The notes under the pieces are model-generated. The model searched no databases. It was not told where the DNA came from and saw only the letters and a program-made list of their open reading frames with translations. From NCBI GenBank assembly GCA_011065165.1, contig JAAKFF010000003.1, positions 1-43,778 on the forward strand: a DNA stretch of 43,778 nt. Direction: 5' to 3'. Each line of letters opens with the position of its first letter. Position 1 is the stretch's first letter. This document shows positions 31,956 to 42,668 of the stretch, one piece after another. This DNA comes from Chlamydiota bacterium (GTDB lineage: Bacteria > Chlamydiota > Chlamydiia > Chlamydiales > Simkaniaceae). Made by a program: the position numbers and the translations under genes.

Positions 31956-32632
31956 CGATCTTGATCGTTAAGATATAACCCTTCCTTGCCTCTTAGCGCG
32001 GAAAAACGATGAAGGATCGAACGTGGTAGCTTACCACTGTTTCCCCTTTTTGCCTTGCGAAGTGATCCTCTATCAAGATCGAATCCATCATCAGCTTCAC
32101 GCTCACGAAGGGTGCCGTCAAGAGGAAAAATACGATCACGGATAGGATCGGGTATCAAATTGTGATTTTTTTGATCAAAGAATGAGGCGGCGCGGGCTCT
32201 CATTAGAACCTTAATCTTTCCCTTCACCTTGAATTTAGGAGCTCTCTCGCTTATCTCTTTTCCTAATAGGATAGAGCGAAAATGTCGATTGAATATAAAT
32301 GAGAGAAAGGGGTGTTTTTCTGTGGAGAGAGAGTCTGTACGACCGTTACTACTCATGTGAAAATAGTTGCGTCCATGCAGGGAGATCTTGGGTTTGATCC
32401 ATACAAAGAGCTCTTTTGCAGACATAATTCGGATATAGATCCCATCGTCATATTCATTGTACTGCATGCGAACATTCCAGACTCTTTTTTGATGGTCTCT
32501 CCTTGTCACACCCTCAGGAGTGAAGAGAAGAGATAAATCTTTTTTTGAAAGATTCGCCATTCTAAGTACTCGATTCATATAAGTGGACAAATAGGGACTA
32601 ATGTATTGAGTTGTAATGGGTAATACTCTCAT
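31910..32632 (-). CDS. Hypothetical basic protein (240 residues)
   Basis: I do not recognise this family. The product is strongly basic (many Arg and Lys, for example FKVKGKIKVLMRARAASFF and GSLRKAKRGNSGKLPRSIL), with no signal or membrane helix. The first half has beta-like stretches (VWNVRMQYNEYDDGIYIRIM, ELFVWIKPKISLHG). The ATG at 32632 has AGAGAAG about 9 bases upstream. It converges with the sialidase-like gene and overlaps it by 46 bp, which slightly lowers confidence, but the frame is long and uninterrupted. It could bind nucleic acid. Confidence 0.55.
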   Translation of the reverse strand: MRVLPITTQYISPYLSTYMNRVLRMANLSKKDLSLLFTPEGVTRRDHQKRVWNVRMQYNEYDDGIYIRIMSAKELFVWIKPKISLHGRNYFHMSSNGRTDSLSTEKHPFLSFIFNRHFRSILLGKEISERAPKFKVKGKIKVLMRARAASFFDQKNHNLIPDPIRDRIFPLDGTLREREADDGFDLDRGSLRKAKRGNSGKLPRSILHRFSALRGKEGLYLNDQDRQEDKLELMKAFEML

Positions 32633-32833
32633 TATAATCTTCTCTTTTTATTATATTATAGTTATTATTATAACATTTTTTTATAAAGAAGACAATTAAA
32701 TACTATTCTAGACAACAAGTCACTCTGCCTCAGCTATTACCGATTTTCTCTGAGCTAAAGAGATCGATATATTGAACTGTTTATAAGGGTAAAATTTTTC
32801 CGCTCCAAATTCTCCAGGAGAATCTTAAAACCT

Positions 32834-32866
32834 CATTTTTTCGTATCGTGTTAGACGAAAAAAATG
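32834..32866. other. A/T-rich hairpin in the gap before dciA
   Basis: CATTTTTTCGT at 32834-32844 pairs with ACGAAAAAAATG at 32855-32866, with one bulged A. The hairpin lies 32 bp upstream of the likely extended -10 promoter of dciA-gyrB. It lacks a following U-run on the plus strand, so it is not a standard terminator. The rest of the 334-bp gap (32633-32966) is A+T-rich and holds no gene that I can support. Confidence 0.4.
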
Positions 32867-32897
32867 TGCTTTTTATCTCCCTTTTTTTGTCTACTTT

Positions 32898-32906
32898 TGC
32901 TATAAT
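32898..32906 (+). promoter_or_regulatory. Probable extended -10 promoter of dciA-gyrB-gyrA
   Basis: TGCTATAAT gives a consensus TATAAT at 32901-32906 with a TGn extension, and no good -35 at 16-18 bp. It lies 60 bp upstream of the dciA ATG. All five downstream genes follow on the same strand with little or no gap, so this could drive the whole run. Confidence 0.5.
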
Positions 32907-32966
32907 TACACTTGCTATTATGGTGAGCTTTTTCTATAGTGGCTTAAACTGTCCCATGTGTAGGAA

Positions 32967-33296
32967 ATGTTAAAAAGAACACCGAGAAACTACAACGGAA
33001 TCGAGCCTACGGGAAGGAAAATTAGTGAGTTGCTTCCTGAAGTTTTAGTAAAGCTTTCGAAGAAATGCAACGACAAACCCTATCAAATTTTATCAGCTTG
33101 GTCTGACATTGTGGGGGAGCGGATTGGAAAGATGTCGAGAGCAGTAAACTACGATGCGGGCATCCTCACAGTCCATGTGGAAAATTCGACGCTCTATAGT
33201 CTGCTTGTCGAACATGAAAAAACGCGGCTGATAGCAGCATTTAAGAAGCGATTTTCCAAGGTGCGCTTCAGAGATATATATTTTAGAATAGGATAA
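32967..33296 (+). CDS. dciA: DUF721 / DciA-like protein
   Basis: This 109-residue protein carries the DUF721 core: ISELLPEVLVKL, YQILSAWSDIVGERIGKMSR, GILTVHVENSTLYSLLV and RFSKVRFRDIYFRIG. DciA proteins help load the replicative helicase DnaB in bacteria lacking DnaC/DnaI. Chlamydiae keep a DUF721 gene directly before gyrB (CT191, from memory), as here, with 23 bp between the genes. The gene opens the replication-related operon. The DciA role is inferred from the family. Confidence 0.85.
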   Translation: MLKRTPRNYNGIEPTGRKISELLPEVLVKLSKKCNDKPYQILSAWSDIVGERIGKMSRAVNYDAGILTVHVENSTLYSLLVEHEKTRLIAAFKKRFSKVRFRDIYFRIG

Positions 33297-33313
33297 AGGG
33301 TTAACATCAATAG

Positions 33314-35815
<2,502 letters not shown>

Positions 35816-35827
35816 ATAGGAGAAAAA

Positions 35828-38302
35828 ATGTCCTACACTGAAGGAGAAAAAGTCGTCCCACGGAATGTGGAAGAGGAGATGAAGGAGAGCTATCTCCGCT
35901 ACTCCATGTCCGTAATTATATCGCGCGCCCTGCCAGACGTCCGTGATGGTCTCAAGCCCTCACAGCGACGGATTCTATTTGCTATGCGCCAGCTCAACCT
36001 CAGTCCAGGGGCCAAACATCGAAAGTGTGCAAAAATCTGTGGGGATACCTCAGGGGATTACCACCCTCACGGTGAGACAGTGATCTATCCGACGCTGGTC
36101 CGTATGGCTCAAGATTGGGTGATGCGCTATAGCCTTATTCAAGGACAGGGGAACTTCGGATCGGTCGATGGCGACCCTCCTGCTGCCATGCGCTATACTG
36201 AAGCGCGCCTTACGAAGCCTGCGATGGCTCTGATGGAAGATCTCGACAAGGAGACCGTTGAGTACGTCCCAAACTACGATGAGACGAAGAAAGAGCCGAC
36301 CGTCTTTCCCGCAAAATTCCCCAATCTCCTCTGCAACGGCTCATCAGGAATTGCAGTCGGAATGGCGACCAATATTCCTCCCCACAACCTAAAGGAGCTG
36401 ATTAAAGCGACCCAGCTTCTCATCGACAATCCTGAAGTGACTGTGGATGATATCATGCAAGTGATGCCCGCCCCCGACTTCCCAACGGGCGGAATGATCT
36501 GCGGCTACCGCGGTATTAAAGAGGCCTTTCATACCGGCCGCGGCAAGCTGACCCTTCGTGGAGTGATCCATGTAGAAGATCAGAAGACAGGCGATCGCCA
36601 GAAGCTCGTGATCGATGAGATCCCTTACAACATCAATAAATCCCGCCTAATTGAGCGCATTGCCGACCTTGTGAACGACAAAGTTATTACAGGTGTCTCT
36701 GACATCCGTGATGAGTCCGACAAACAAGGAATGCGTATTGTTATAGAACTTAAGAGAGGGGAGATCCCCGATGTGGTGATCAACCAGCTCTACAAATTCA
36801 CCGACATGCAGATCACCTTTGGCTGCAATATGTTAGCCCTTGATAACGGTCTTCCTCGCATCATGAATGTCAAGCAGATGATCGCTGCCTGGATCTACCA
36901 CCGTATAGATGTTGTTCAAGCTCGCACCCGATTTGAACTGAGTAGAGCGGAAGCTCGTGCCCATATCTTAGAGGGCTACCTCAAGGCGCTCGACCATCTC
37001 GATGCTATCGTCAAGCTGATCCGCGCAAGTGCCAACCGCGATGAAGCGAAAAAAGCGCTCATTGAGAAATATGAGTTTACCGACCGTCAAGTCAATGCTG
37101 TGCTCGACCTACGCCTCTACCAGCTCACTGGAATGGAGAAAGCGAAGATCCAAAATGAATATGACGATCTTCAAACCAAAATCGCCCATTTCCGTGCCAT
37201 TCTTGCTAGTGAATTGCTAGTGCGCGGTATTATCAAAGATGAGCTTGATGAGGTTATAAAGTATGACAAGACCGAGCGTAAAACTCAGATCGTTCCTGCC
37301 GAAGAAGAGTTCCAGATGGAAGATCTCATCGCAGATGAGCCGGTAATCATTACGATCTCTGATGATGACTATATCAAACGGATGCCTGTCACGACCTTTA
37401 GAGAGCAGCGCCGTGGCGGTGTGGGGGTCATAGGTTTTGACCATAAAAGAGAGAGCGATGCGATCAAAGATATCTATGTCGCTTCCACTCACGACACCCT
37501 CATGATTTTTACCAACTTTGGCCGTGTCTATTGGGTTAAAGTGTGGCGTATTCCCGAAGCTGGAAGACGTTCGAAAGGGAGACCACTCGTAAATCTTCTA
37601 GAAGGACTAGGCAAAGAAGAGAGGATCGCTGCCCAACTGCGCGTTCGTAACTTCGATGAGCCCGAAGCATGCATCCTGCTCGCTACCAAGAAAGGTGTTG
37701 TGAAGAAGACCCTCCTAGACGCCTTCAGCTCACCGCGTCGCAAAGGGGTCTTTGCGATCAATATCGACGAAGGAGATGAGGTGATTGCTGCCCATATTGT
37801 CCGGAAAGAAGAGCAGGTGATGCTCTTCACCCACAAAGGGATGGCGGTTCGCTTCGAACAAGATGAAGCTCGGACCATTGGGCGAGTGGCCCGCGGAGTA
37901 CGTGGAGTCAAGCTGAAAGGTGAGGAGGACTATGTCGTCTCTTGCGAAGTTGTCAAAGGAGATGAAACCGTACTGGTCGTCTGCGAAAACGGCTTTGGAA
38001 AACGCTCTAATGTTACAAACTTTAGGCAGACTCATCGCGGCGGCGTTGGCGTTCGCTCCATCATTACGAGCAAGCGAAATGGCCCCGTTGTTGGAGCCTT
38101 AGCTGTCGGTGATAAAGATAGCGTCGTCTTGATGGCTAGCTCAGGACATACACTTAGACTCAGTATGCAAGACATCCGTGTCATGGGGCGCTCCACTCAA
38201 GGTGTTAAGGTAGTGAATCTCAAGAGCAGTGATACACTCATTGCGATGCAAAAAATCGAGCATATCGAAGAAGAAAGTGTGGATGAAGAAGAGAAAAAAT
38301 AA
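35828..38302 (+). CDS. gyrA: DNA gyrase subunit A
   Basis: This 824-residue breakage-reunion subunit cleaves DNA through Tyr123 in AAMRYTEARL. A GyrA-box QRRGGVG near residue 526 marks it as gyrase rather than topoisomerase IV; the C-terminal beta-pinwheel that wraps DNA has repeated blades (RVARGVRGVKL, QTHRGGVGVRS, MGRSTQGVKVV). The quinolone-binding region reads HPHGETVIYPTLVRM, so residues equivalent to E. coli D82, S83 and D87 are E, T and P. The start has AGGAG 8 bases upstream. The end overlaps the tmk start. Confidence 0.96.
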   Translation: MSYTEGEKVVPRNVEEEMKESYLRYSMSVIISRALPDVRDGLKPSQRRILFAMRQLNLSPGAKHRKCAKICGDTSGDYHPHGETVIYPTLVRMAQDWVMRYSLIQGQGNFGSVDGDPPAAMRYTEARLTKPAMALMEDLDKETVEYVPNYDETKKEPTVFPAKFPNLLCNGSSGIAVGMATNIPPHNLKELIKATQLLIDNPEVTVDDIMQVMPAPDFPTGGMICGYRGIKEAFHTGRGKLTLRGVIHVEDQKTGDRQKLVIDEIPYNINKSRLIERIADLVNDKVITGVSDIRDESDKQGMRIVIELKRGEIPDVVINQLYKFTDMQITFGCNMLALDNGLPRIMNVKQMIAAWIYHRIDVVQARTRFELSRAEARAHILEGYLKALDHLDAIVKLIRASANRDEAKKALIEKYEFTDRQVNAVLDLRLYQLTGMEKAKIQNEYDDLQTKIAHFRAILASELLVRGIIKDELDEVIKYDKTERKTQIVPAEEEFQMEDLIADEPVIITISDDDYIKRMPVTTFREQRRGGVGVIGFDHKRESDAIKDIYVASTHDTLMIFTNFGRVYWVKVWRIPEAGRRSKGRPLVNLLEGLGKEERIAAQLRVRNFDEPEACILLATKKGVVKKTLLDAFSSPRRKGVFAINIDEGDEVIAAHIVRKEEQVMLFTHKGMAVRFEQDEARTIGRVARGVRGVKLKGEEDYVVSCEVVKGDETVLVVCENGFGKRSNVTNFRQTHRGGVGVRSIITSKRNGPVVGALAVGDKDSVVLMASSGHTLRLSMQDIRVMGRSTQGVKVVNLKSSDTLIAMQKIEHIEEESVDEEEKK

Positions 38303-38930
38303 GGGGTTCTTCGTCACCTTCGAGGGGGGTGAAGGCGTTGGAAAGACAACGCTGATCGATAGAGTCCATAGCTACCTCACCTCAAAAGGGCACGATGTGG
38401 TAAAAACTTTGGAACCCGGTGCGACTCAGCTAGGGCTTAGCCTTCGAGATCTCGTTCTCCACAAAGAAGAGTACCCGCTCTCATCTAGAGCAGAACTCTT
38501 TCTCTTCCTAGCCGACCGTGCTCAGCATGTTGAAGAGATGATCATCCCAGCACTCATGCAAGAGAAGATCGTCCTCTGCGACCGTTTCAATGACTCCACC
38601 ATGGCTTATCAGGGAGCAGCTCGCAGCTTTAATACCGAGCTGCTAAAGAGTTTTTGCGCCTTTGCTGCAAGTGATCTAACTCCAGACCTCACCCTCTTTC
38701 TCGACCTAGATCCTAAAATCGGTCTTGAGCGCGCCGAACAGGGCAGTGGCATATCACACGATCGGCTGGAGAAAGAGAATCTCTCCTTCCACTCCGTAGT
38801 GCGGGATGCATTTCTCTCTTTTGCTAAAGAAGAGCCGCAGCGTTTCCATGTGATCGATGCGTCGCAGAGTTCAGATAGCGTCTTTGACTTGGCCATTAAA
38901 GAGATCGATTCAGCCCTATGCCTCAACTAG
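38283..38930 (+). CDS. tmk: Thymidylate kinase
   Basis: This 215-residue kinase makes dTDP from dTMP. The P-loop FEGGEGVGKTTLID comes at residues about 9-22, the substrate motif DRFNDSTMAYQGAAR at about 100, and a LID stretch around LEKENLSFH. The usual TREPGGT motif here reads TLEPGAT, losing an Arg and a Gly. The ATG at 38283 overlaps gyrA by 20 bp; a frame extending to 38229 lies inside gyrA and lacks family sequence. Its 3' end overlaps the next gene by 13 bp. The gyrA-tmk order occurs in Chlamydia (CT189-CT188, from memory). Confidence 0.9.
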   Translation: MKKRKNKGFFVTFEGGEGVGKTTLIDRVHSYLTSKGHDVVKTLEPGATQLGLSLRDLVLHKEEYPLSSRAELFLFLADRAQHVEEMIIPALMQEKIVLCDRFNDSTMAYQGAARSFNTELLKSFCAFAASDLTPDLTLFLDLDPKIGLERAEQGSGISHDRLEKENLSFHSVVRDAFLSFAKEEPQRFHVIDASQSSDSVFDLAIKEIDSALCLN

Positions 38931-39685
38931 AAAAGCTTCCAGACAACCTTAAGAAACTCCTACAAAGCCCCCCCAATGCTCTCCTCTTCAAAGGTCCAAA
39001 GGGCTCTCACAAAAGGGAGTTTGCTCGCACTTTTGCGCGCGAGCTACTGAAAAGTGAGAAAAAAGAGCCTCCCGATCTCCGAGAGCTCTTCCCTGAAGGT
39101 AAAGCCCACATGCACCCGATTCGCGTTATCCGTGAGTTCATCAGAGAGAGCGAAAAGCCCCCCTTTGAAGCCGAGTGCAAGATCTTTCTCATCCATGAAG
39201 CCGACCGCATGCTTCCCGCAAGCATGAATGCTCTCTTAAAAACCCTAGAAGAGCCACTCTCAACAACGATCATCATCCTGATCTCTTCCCATCCGCGCGC
39301 TCTGCTCCCGACCCTGACCTCCCGCTGCTTCACACTCTCCTTCACCCCCAATAGCGACGGAAAGGAAGAGAACCTCTCTGAAAAGATCTTTGATTTAGGT
39401 TGCGCTCTCATCTATCGAGAATATCCCGACCTTAAAGAGTATGACGAGCTGGAAGATATCGAAGAGGCGCTCTCCTATCTCTTCTACTTCTATCGGGATC
39501 TTCATCTGCTAAAGGTAGGTGCCGATCCCTCACTCCTCTTCTACCAAGGGAGAGAAGAGGCTCTCAGAAAGTGCCTCGAGTGCAGCATTCCCTCCTTAGA
39601 GAGCCTCCAACATAAGATCGATCAGATCAACCTATCTGGGGAGCTACACATCCCCCTCAGCCACTCCCTCAGCACATTATTTTGA
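38918..39685 (+). CDS. holB: DNA polymerase III delta-prime-like clamp loader subunit
   Basis: This 255-residue AAA-fold protein is related to HolB/DnaX. It begins LPDNLKKLLQSPPNALLFKGPKGSHKREFARTFA in two parts, where the Walker A is degenerate (GPKGSHK in place of GxxGxGK). LIHEADRMLPASMNALLKTLEE is Walker B-like, and TLTSRCFTLSF keeps the SRC arginine-finger motif. Delta-prime subunits often lack ATPase activity, so this fits. The zinc-finger cysteines of DnaX are absent, which rules out gamma/tau. It follows tmk with a 13-bp overlap (CT187 position in Chlamydia, from memory). It ends 8 bp from the convergent F-box gene. Confidence 0.83.
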   Translation: MPQLEKLPDNLKKLLQSPPNALLFKGPKGSHKREFARTFARELLKSEKKEPPDLRELFPEGKAHMHPIRVIREFIRESEKPPFEAECKIFLIHEADRMLPASMNALLKTLEEPLSTTIIILISSHPRALLPTLTSRCFTLSFTPNSDGKEENLSEKIFDLGCALIYREYPDLKEYDELEDIEEALSYLFYFYRDLHLLKVGADPSLLFYQGREEALRKCLECSIPSLESLQHKIDQINLSGELHIPLSHSLSTLF

Positions 39686-39693
39686 TCCCATCA

Positions 39694-41163
39694 CTAAATG
39701 GTTACGAAATTGTCGACCTCATCAAACCGAGTTGCTTCAAGAAATCTGAGTGCGTCGTTCCAGGGGACAGCTTGAAGAGCCACATACTCTCTCTGCATCA
39801 ACCTAGTTGCAGCTCTACGCCAATATCTACTCACAAATAGTGCTTTATATTTACCATATATCGATAGATATTCAAATATATGCTCAAAAGCATCGTGAGG
39901 TAGTTCTTCTAGATCTTCTCCGAAGTTTTGATAGCGTTGACTATTGAATTTAAAGTAGTCAGCTTCGGTCAATTTGATAGCATCAAACTGAAACCTATTT
40001 GTAAACTCCTCTATCTTCCATGACCATTTCAGAAAAACACCCCATTCTTCTCTATGAACTTTTCGTTCAGTACACCTAAGCAACATCAGATCAACTTCAT
40101 ATTTTTTTCTATATGATTTCATTACACTATAGACATTCTGTATAGTTGACTTCAAAGGACTTAAATCCAGCATCTTCTCAATAACTAATTCTGAAAAATC
40201 ATTCTCAATATATCGTTCCAAAATGGCCAAATGTACACCACCATATTTCTCAATCAAGGGCAGAAGTACTGCTTCAGAACGACCTTTCTCAATAGCAAGG
40301 TTCAAGGTTAAGTCTTGTAAAAACCCACATTTCTCAATCAAGAGCAGAAGGACTGCATCTGAACGATCTTTCTCAATAGCAAGTAACAAGGTGAACCTGT
40401 TTAAATACAAAATTCTCTCAATCAAGAGCAGAAGCACTGCATCTGAACAACCATTCTCAATTGAAAGGTCCAAGTTTTCATTTGTTATTTCCCTAAGCTT
40501 TTCAATAATCGCTAGACTCACTGCATCAGAACAACCTTTCCTAATAGAAAGGTTCAAGTCTTCATTTGTTATTTTCCAATACTTATCAAGAATCGTTAGA
40601 ATCACTGCATCAGAAAGATCTTTCTCAATAGCAAGGACCAAGTTTTCATTTGTTATTCTCCTACACTTATCAAGAATCGTTAGAATCACTGCATCAGAAC
40701 AGCCATTCTTAATAGCAAGGTTCAATTGTTCATTTCTTATTTTCTCACGCCTTGCTCTCATCACTAGAATCGCAGGCTCTGAAAACCATAGCGTAAATGC
40801 GATAGTTGAAACATTAATGAATGTGAGTTGACCTACACCTTTAATCAATTGAGTCACACCGATAAAGGAACCGGTGGTAAACCGAGAATAACAGCTATAA
40901 ATAGTTAAAAAACAAGTGTTTATAATAGAGCTTGCTACCAATTGAACACAGAGCAAAGGTATCGTGGATCCATGATGAAACATTCCCTTATCATATTCCC
41001 TATAGAAAATTAGGGAGGTAGCTGAAGCAGAAGAAAGAACCTTAACGGCTCGGGGTATTAATGGAGCGAACTTATAACTCAAACCAAATCCCAAAGCTGA
41101 AGCTATAACCACTTCTACTGCAAGCTGGTGCGACACAACTAATCCTAATGTACTATCTGACAT
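39694..41163 (-). CDS. Probable effector: membrane segments, 28-residue repeats and F-box
   Basis: This 489-residue protein has an unusual make-up. Residues about 15-35, 68-90 and 98-130 are hydrophobic (VEVVIASALGFGLSY, LLCVQLVASSIINTCFL, INVSTIAFTLWF). Residues 144-311 are six tandem 28-residue repeats, with a seventh decayed, of the form NENLxLAIExGxSDAVxLxLIEK, reminiscent of ankyrin repeats. After a helical linker comes an F-box-like motif at about 418-456 (DLEELPHDAFEHIFEYLS, then YKALFVSRYWRRAATRL). F-box proteins link SKP1-CUL1 ubiquitin ligases to substrates in eukaryotes and are known in amoeba-associated chlamydiae. The membrane region could place it in the inclusion membrane. No bacterial enzyme domain is seen. 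Secretion is an inference. Confidence 0.78.
   Translation of the reverse strand: MSDSTLGLVVSHQLAVEVVIASALGFGLSYKFAPLIPRAVKVLSSASATSLIFYREYDKGMFHHGSTIPLLCVQLVASSIINTCFLTIYSCYSRFTTGSFIGVTQLIKGVGQLTFINVSTIAFTLWFSEPAILVMRARREKIRNEQLNLAIKNGCSDAVILTILDKCRRITNENLVLAIEKDLSDAVILTILDKYWKITNEDLNLSIRKGCSDAVSLAIIEKLREITNENLDLSIENGCSDAVLLLLIERILYLNRFTLLLAIEKDRSDAVLLLLIEKCGFLQDLTLNLAIEKGRSEAVLLPLIEKYGGVHLAILERYIENDFSELVIEKMLDLSPLKSTIQNVYSVMKSYRKKYEVDLMLLRCTERKVHREEWGVFLKWSWKIEEFTNRFQFDAIKLTEADYFKFNSQRYQNFGEDLEELPHDAFEHIFEYLSIYGKYKALFVSRYWRRAATRLMQREYVALQAVPWNDALRFLEATRFDEVDNFVTI
40165..40734 (-). repeat. Tandem 84-bp repeats within the F-box gene
   Basis: Six in-frame 84-bp units and a decayed seventh encode the 28-residue repeats at residues 144-333. 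Neighbouring units share long identical stretches such as the reverse complements of AAYGARAATTTT-type and GATGCAGTG-type blocks around SDAV codons. This indicates recent expansion or gene conversion and likely copy-number variation between strains. Confidence 0.75.
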
Positions 41164-41301
41164 AATATTATAAATCCTTTATGGGATTCTTCCTTTACCT
41201 AGTCTAATCAAAAAAAATAGGCTAGCACAGTTATGATATTAAAAAACTATTTTAATGATTGAGGTATATCACTGGTTATATGAAGGTTATATAGTATTTG
41301 T

Positions 41302-41874
41302 TTAACCTGGAAAGCCTACAACAGCCTTGTAACAGTCGATGAGATGGTCGACGCCATGCATCGCTTTATGGGGGTGGGCTTCAGGAGGAAGGTTGTAGAC
41401 AGCGGCGATTTTATTTTTTGAGACCCCTGTCTCCCAGGGGTTGGGCGCACCGTCTAGGATGCATCGCATCCAATACATCGAAGCGAGATCGAGCCAATGG
41501 TAGGGCCAGTTGAGCTGCTCCTGCATATCGGCATCGATGACTTGAGTAAAGAAGACGCGGTCAAAGGAGGGGTTTTGACAGATAAAGACCGCTTCATTCC
41601 TCTGGATACCGCAGCTCTTGAAGGATGCTTTTATCTCTTCAGCAATCACACTGAGCTTCTTTCCATCCTTGACATCTGCCCAGGAGAAGCCGTTAACTTT
41701 AAGGCTCTCTGGATCGCTCTTCTTCCACTCCTCAAAAGAGACGAAGACCACTGCCTCATATTGATCTTTGAGAGTGCCCGTCTGCACATCAACGATCTTG
41801 CACGCAATTTCGATGAGACGGTGTTTAGTGGCATTCAAGCCATTTGTCTCTGTATCTAGAAAGATCCCAAGCAT
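41302..41874 (-). CDS. DEDDh 3'-5' exonuclease (DnaQ/RNase T-like)
   Basis: This 190-residue single-domain exonuclease begins MLGIFLDTETNGL with the first Asp-x-Glu. Next come ICQNPSFDRVFF (Asp of Exo II) and AMHGVDHLIDCY (His and Asp of Exo III), so the DEDDh set is complete. It might proofread DNA or trim RNA; the length fits stand-alone DnaQ-like enzymes. Chlamydiae have more than one such gene. The gene stands alone, with 427 bp between the flanking genes' nearest ends on either side being non-coding (41164-41301 and 41875-42063). Confidence 0.85.
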   Translation of the reverse strand: MLGIFLDTETNGLNATKHRLIEIACKIVDVQTGTLKDQYEAVVFVSFEEWKKSDPESLKVNGFSWADVKDGKKLSVIAEEIKASFKSCGIQRNEAVFICQNPSFDRVFFTQVIDADMQEQLNWPYHWLDLASMYWMRCILDGAPNPWETGVSKNKIAAVYNLPPEAHPHKAMHGVDHLIDCYKAVVGFPG

Positions 41875-42063
41875 TTTAACCTTCCTTTCGCGACTCCAAA
41901 ATGAGAGCTACTCTACCATTGCAAATAATATATTCACACTTTAAATAAAAGTTAGGAGCTGGGAGTTTCAGATGCGAAGCGCTAATTCGCAGACAACTTA
42001 TTAGTTTTGCAATAAAGCAGATGCGCAAGTTATTTTTACACAGTTCCTTAGGAGGATCTAATT

Positions 42064-42540
42064 ATGGAAACAGATAGCGTTAGAGTCAATATTGGGTTGG
42101 AAGAGAGGGAGAAGATATGCGATCTGCTGCATCGACTCTTGGCGAGCTCATACGCCCTCTACCTAAAGACACAGAACTTCCATTGGAATGTCACCGGTCC
42201 TCAATTTCAAACCTTTCACCTCCTCTTTCAAAGCCAATATGAAGAGCTTGCCGAAGCGGTTGATGAGATGGCTGAAAGGGTGCGCGCATTGGGCTACTTT
42301 CCCGAAGGCTCTTTCACAGCCTTTGCTAAACTCAGCTTGATCGCTGACCAAGAGGGGAGACCAGCGGCGATGAAGATGATTGAGATCCTACTAGCCGACC
42401 ATGAGACCCTTATCTGTGAGATGCGGGAGAATCTTCCCTTCATCGAAAAGCTTGAGGATGGGGCTACAGCCGACTTCATCAACAAGCGGTTAGCCTTTCA
42501 TGAGAAGACAGCGTGGATACTCCGCTCCATCCTCTCCTAG
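42064..42540 (+). CDS. dps: Dps-family ferritin-like DNA/iron-binding protein
   Basis: This 158-residue ferritin-fold protein forms 12-subunit shells that oxidise and store iron and protect DNA from peroxide. The Dps signature LKTQNFHWNVTGPQFQTFHLL contains the ferroxidase His of one subunit, and QYEELAEAVDEMAERVRALG has the Asp/Glu ligands of its partner. The Shine-Dalgarno AGGAGG lies 9 bases before ATG. Upstream (about 41920) TTGCAA and TAAATA at 17-bp spacing could be a weak promoter. No DNA-binding Lys-rich N-terminal tail is present. Confidence 0.92.
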   Translation: METDSVRVNIGLEEREKICDLLHRLLASSYALYLKTQNFHWNVTGPQFQTFHLLFQSQYEELAEAVDEMAERVRALGYFPEGSFTAFAKLSLIADQEGRPAAMKMIEILLADHETLICEMRENLPFIEKLEDGATADFINKRLAFHEKTAWILRSILS

Positions 42541-42543
42541 CCC

Positions 42544-42665
42544 GCATTTCTCACCAGATTTCTCGAAAAGCTATGCACTCCTTGGATGCTATCTGGATGC
42601 CGAAGGCGAGCAGCAGCTCTCATCAGATGCAAAAGATTTTCCGATAGATGGTGAGAAACGCAGGC
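42544..42665. repeat. Dispersed repeat copy 2 with flanking inverted ends
   Basis: GCATTTCTCACCA at 42544-42556 and TGGTGAGAAACGC at 42649-42661 are inverted copies with one mismatch, giving a long stem-loop between convergent dps and the mgtC-like gene. Inside, 42581-42665 shares ordered blocks with 12317-12388, including AGATGCAAAAGATTTT at 42625-42640. It may also act as a bidirectional transcription end. Confidence 0.5.
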
Positions 42666-42668
42666 AGA

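Noticed and set aside
40165-40734. CRISPR-like array
   Set aside because: The regular 84-bp units are contiguous and coding, with no spacers or separate direct repeats. They are protein repeats.
40223-40831. 202-codon plus-strand frame opposite the F-box gene
   Set aside because: It is a repeat-derived antisense shadow. The minus-strand frame has recognisable domains across its whole length.
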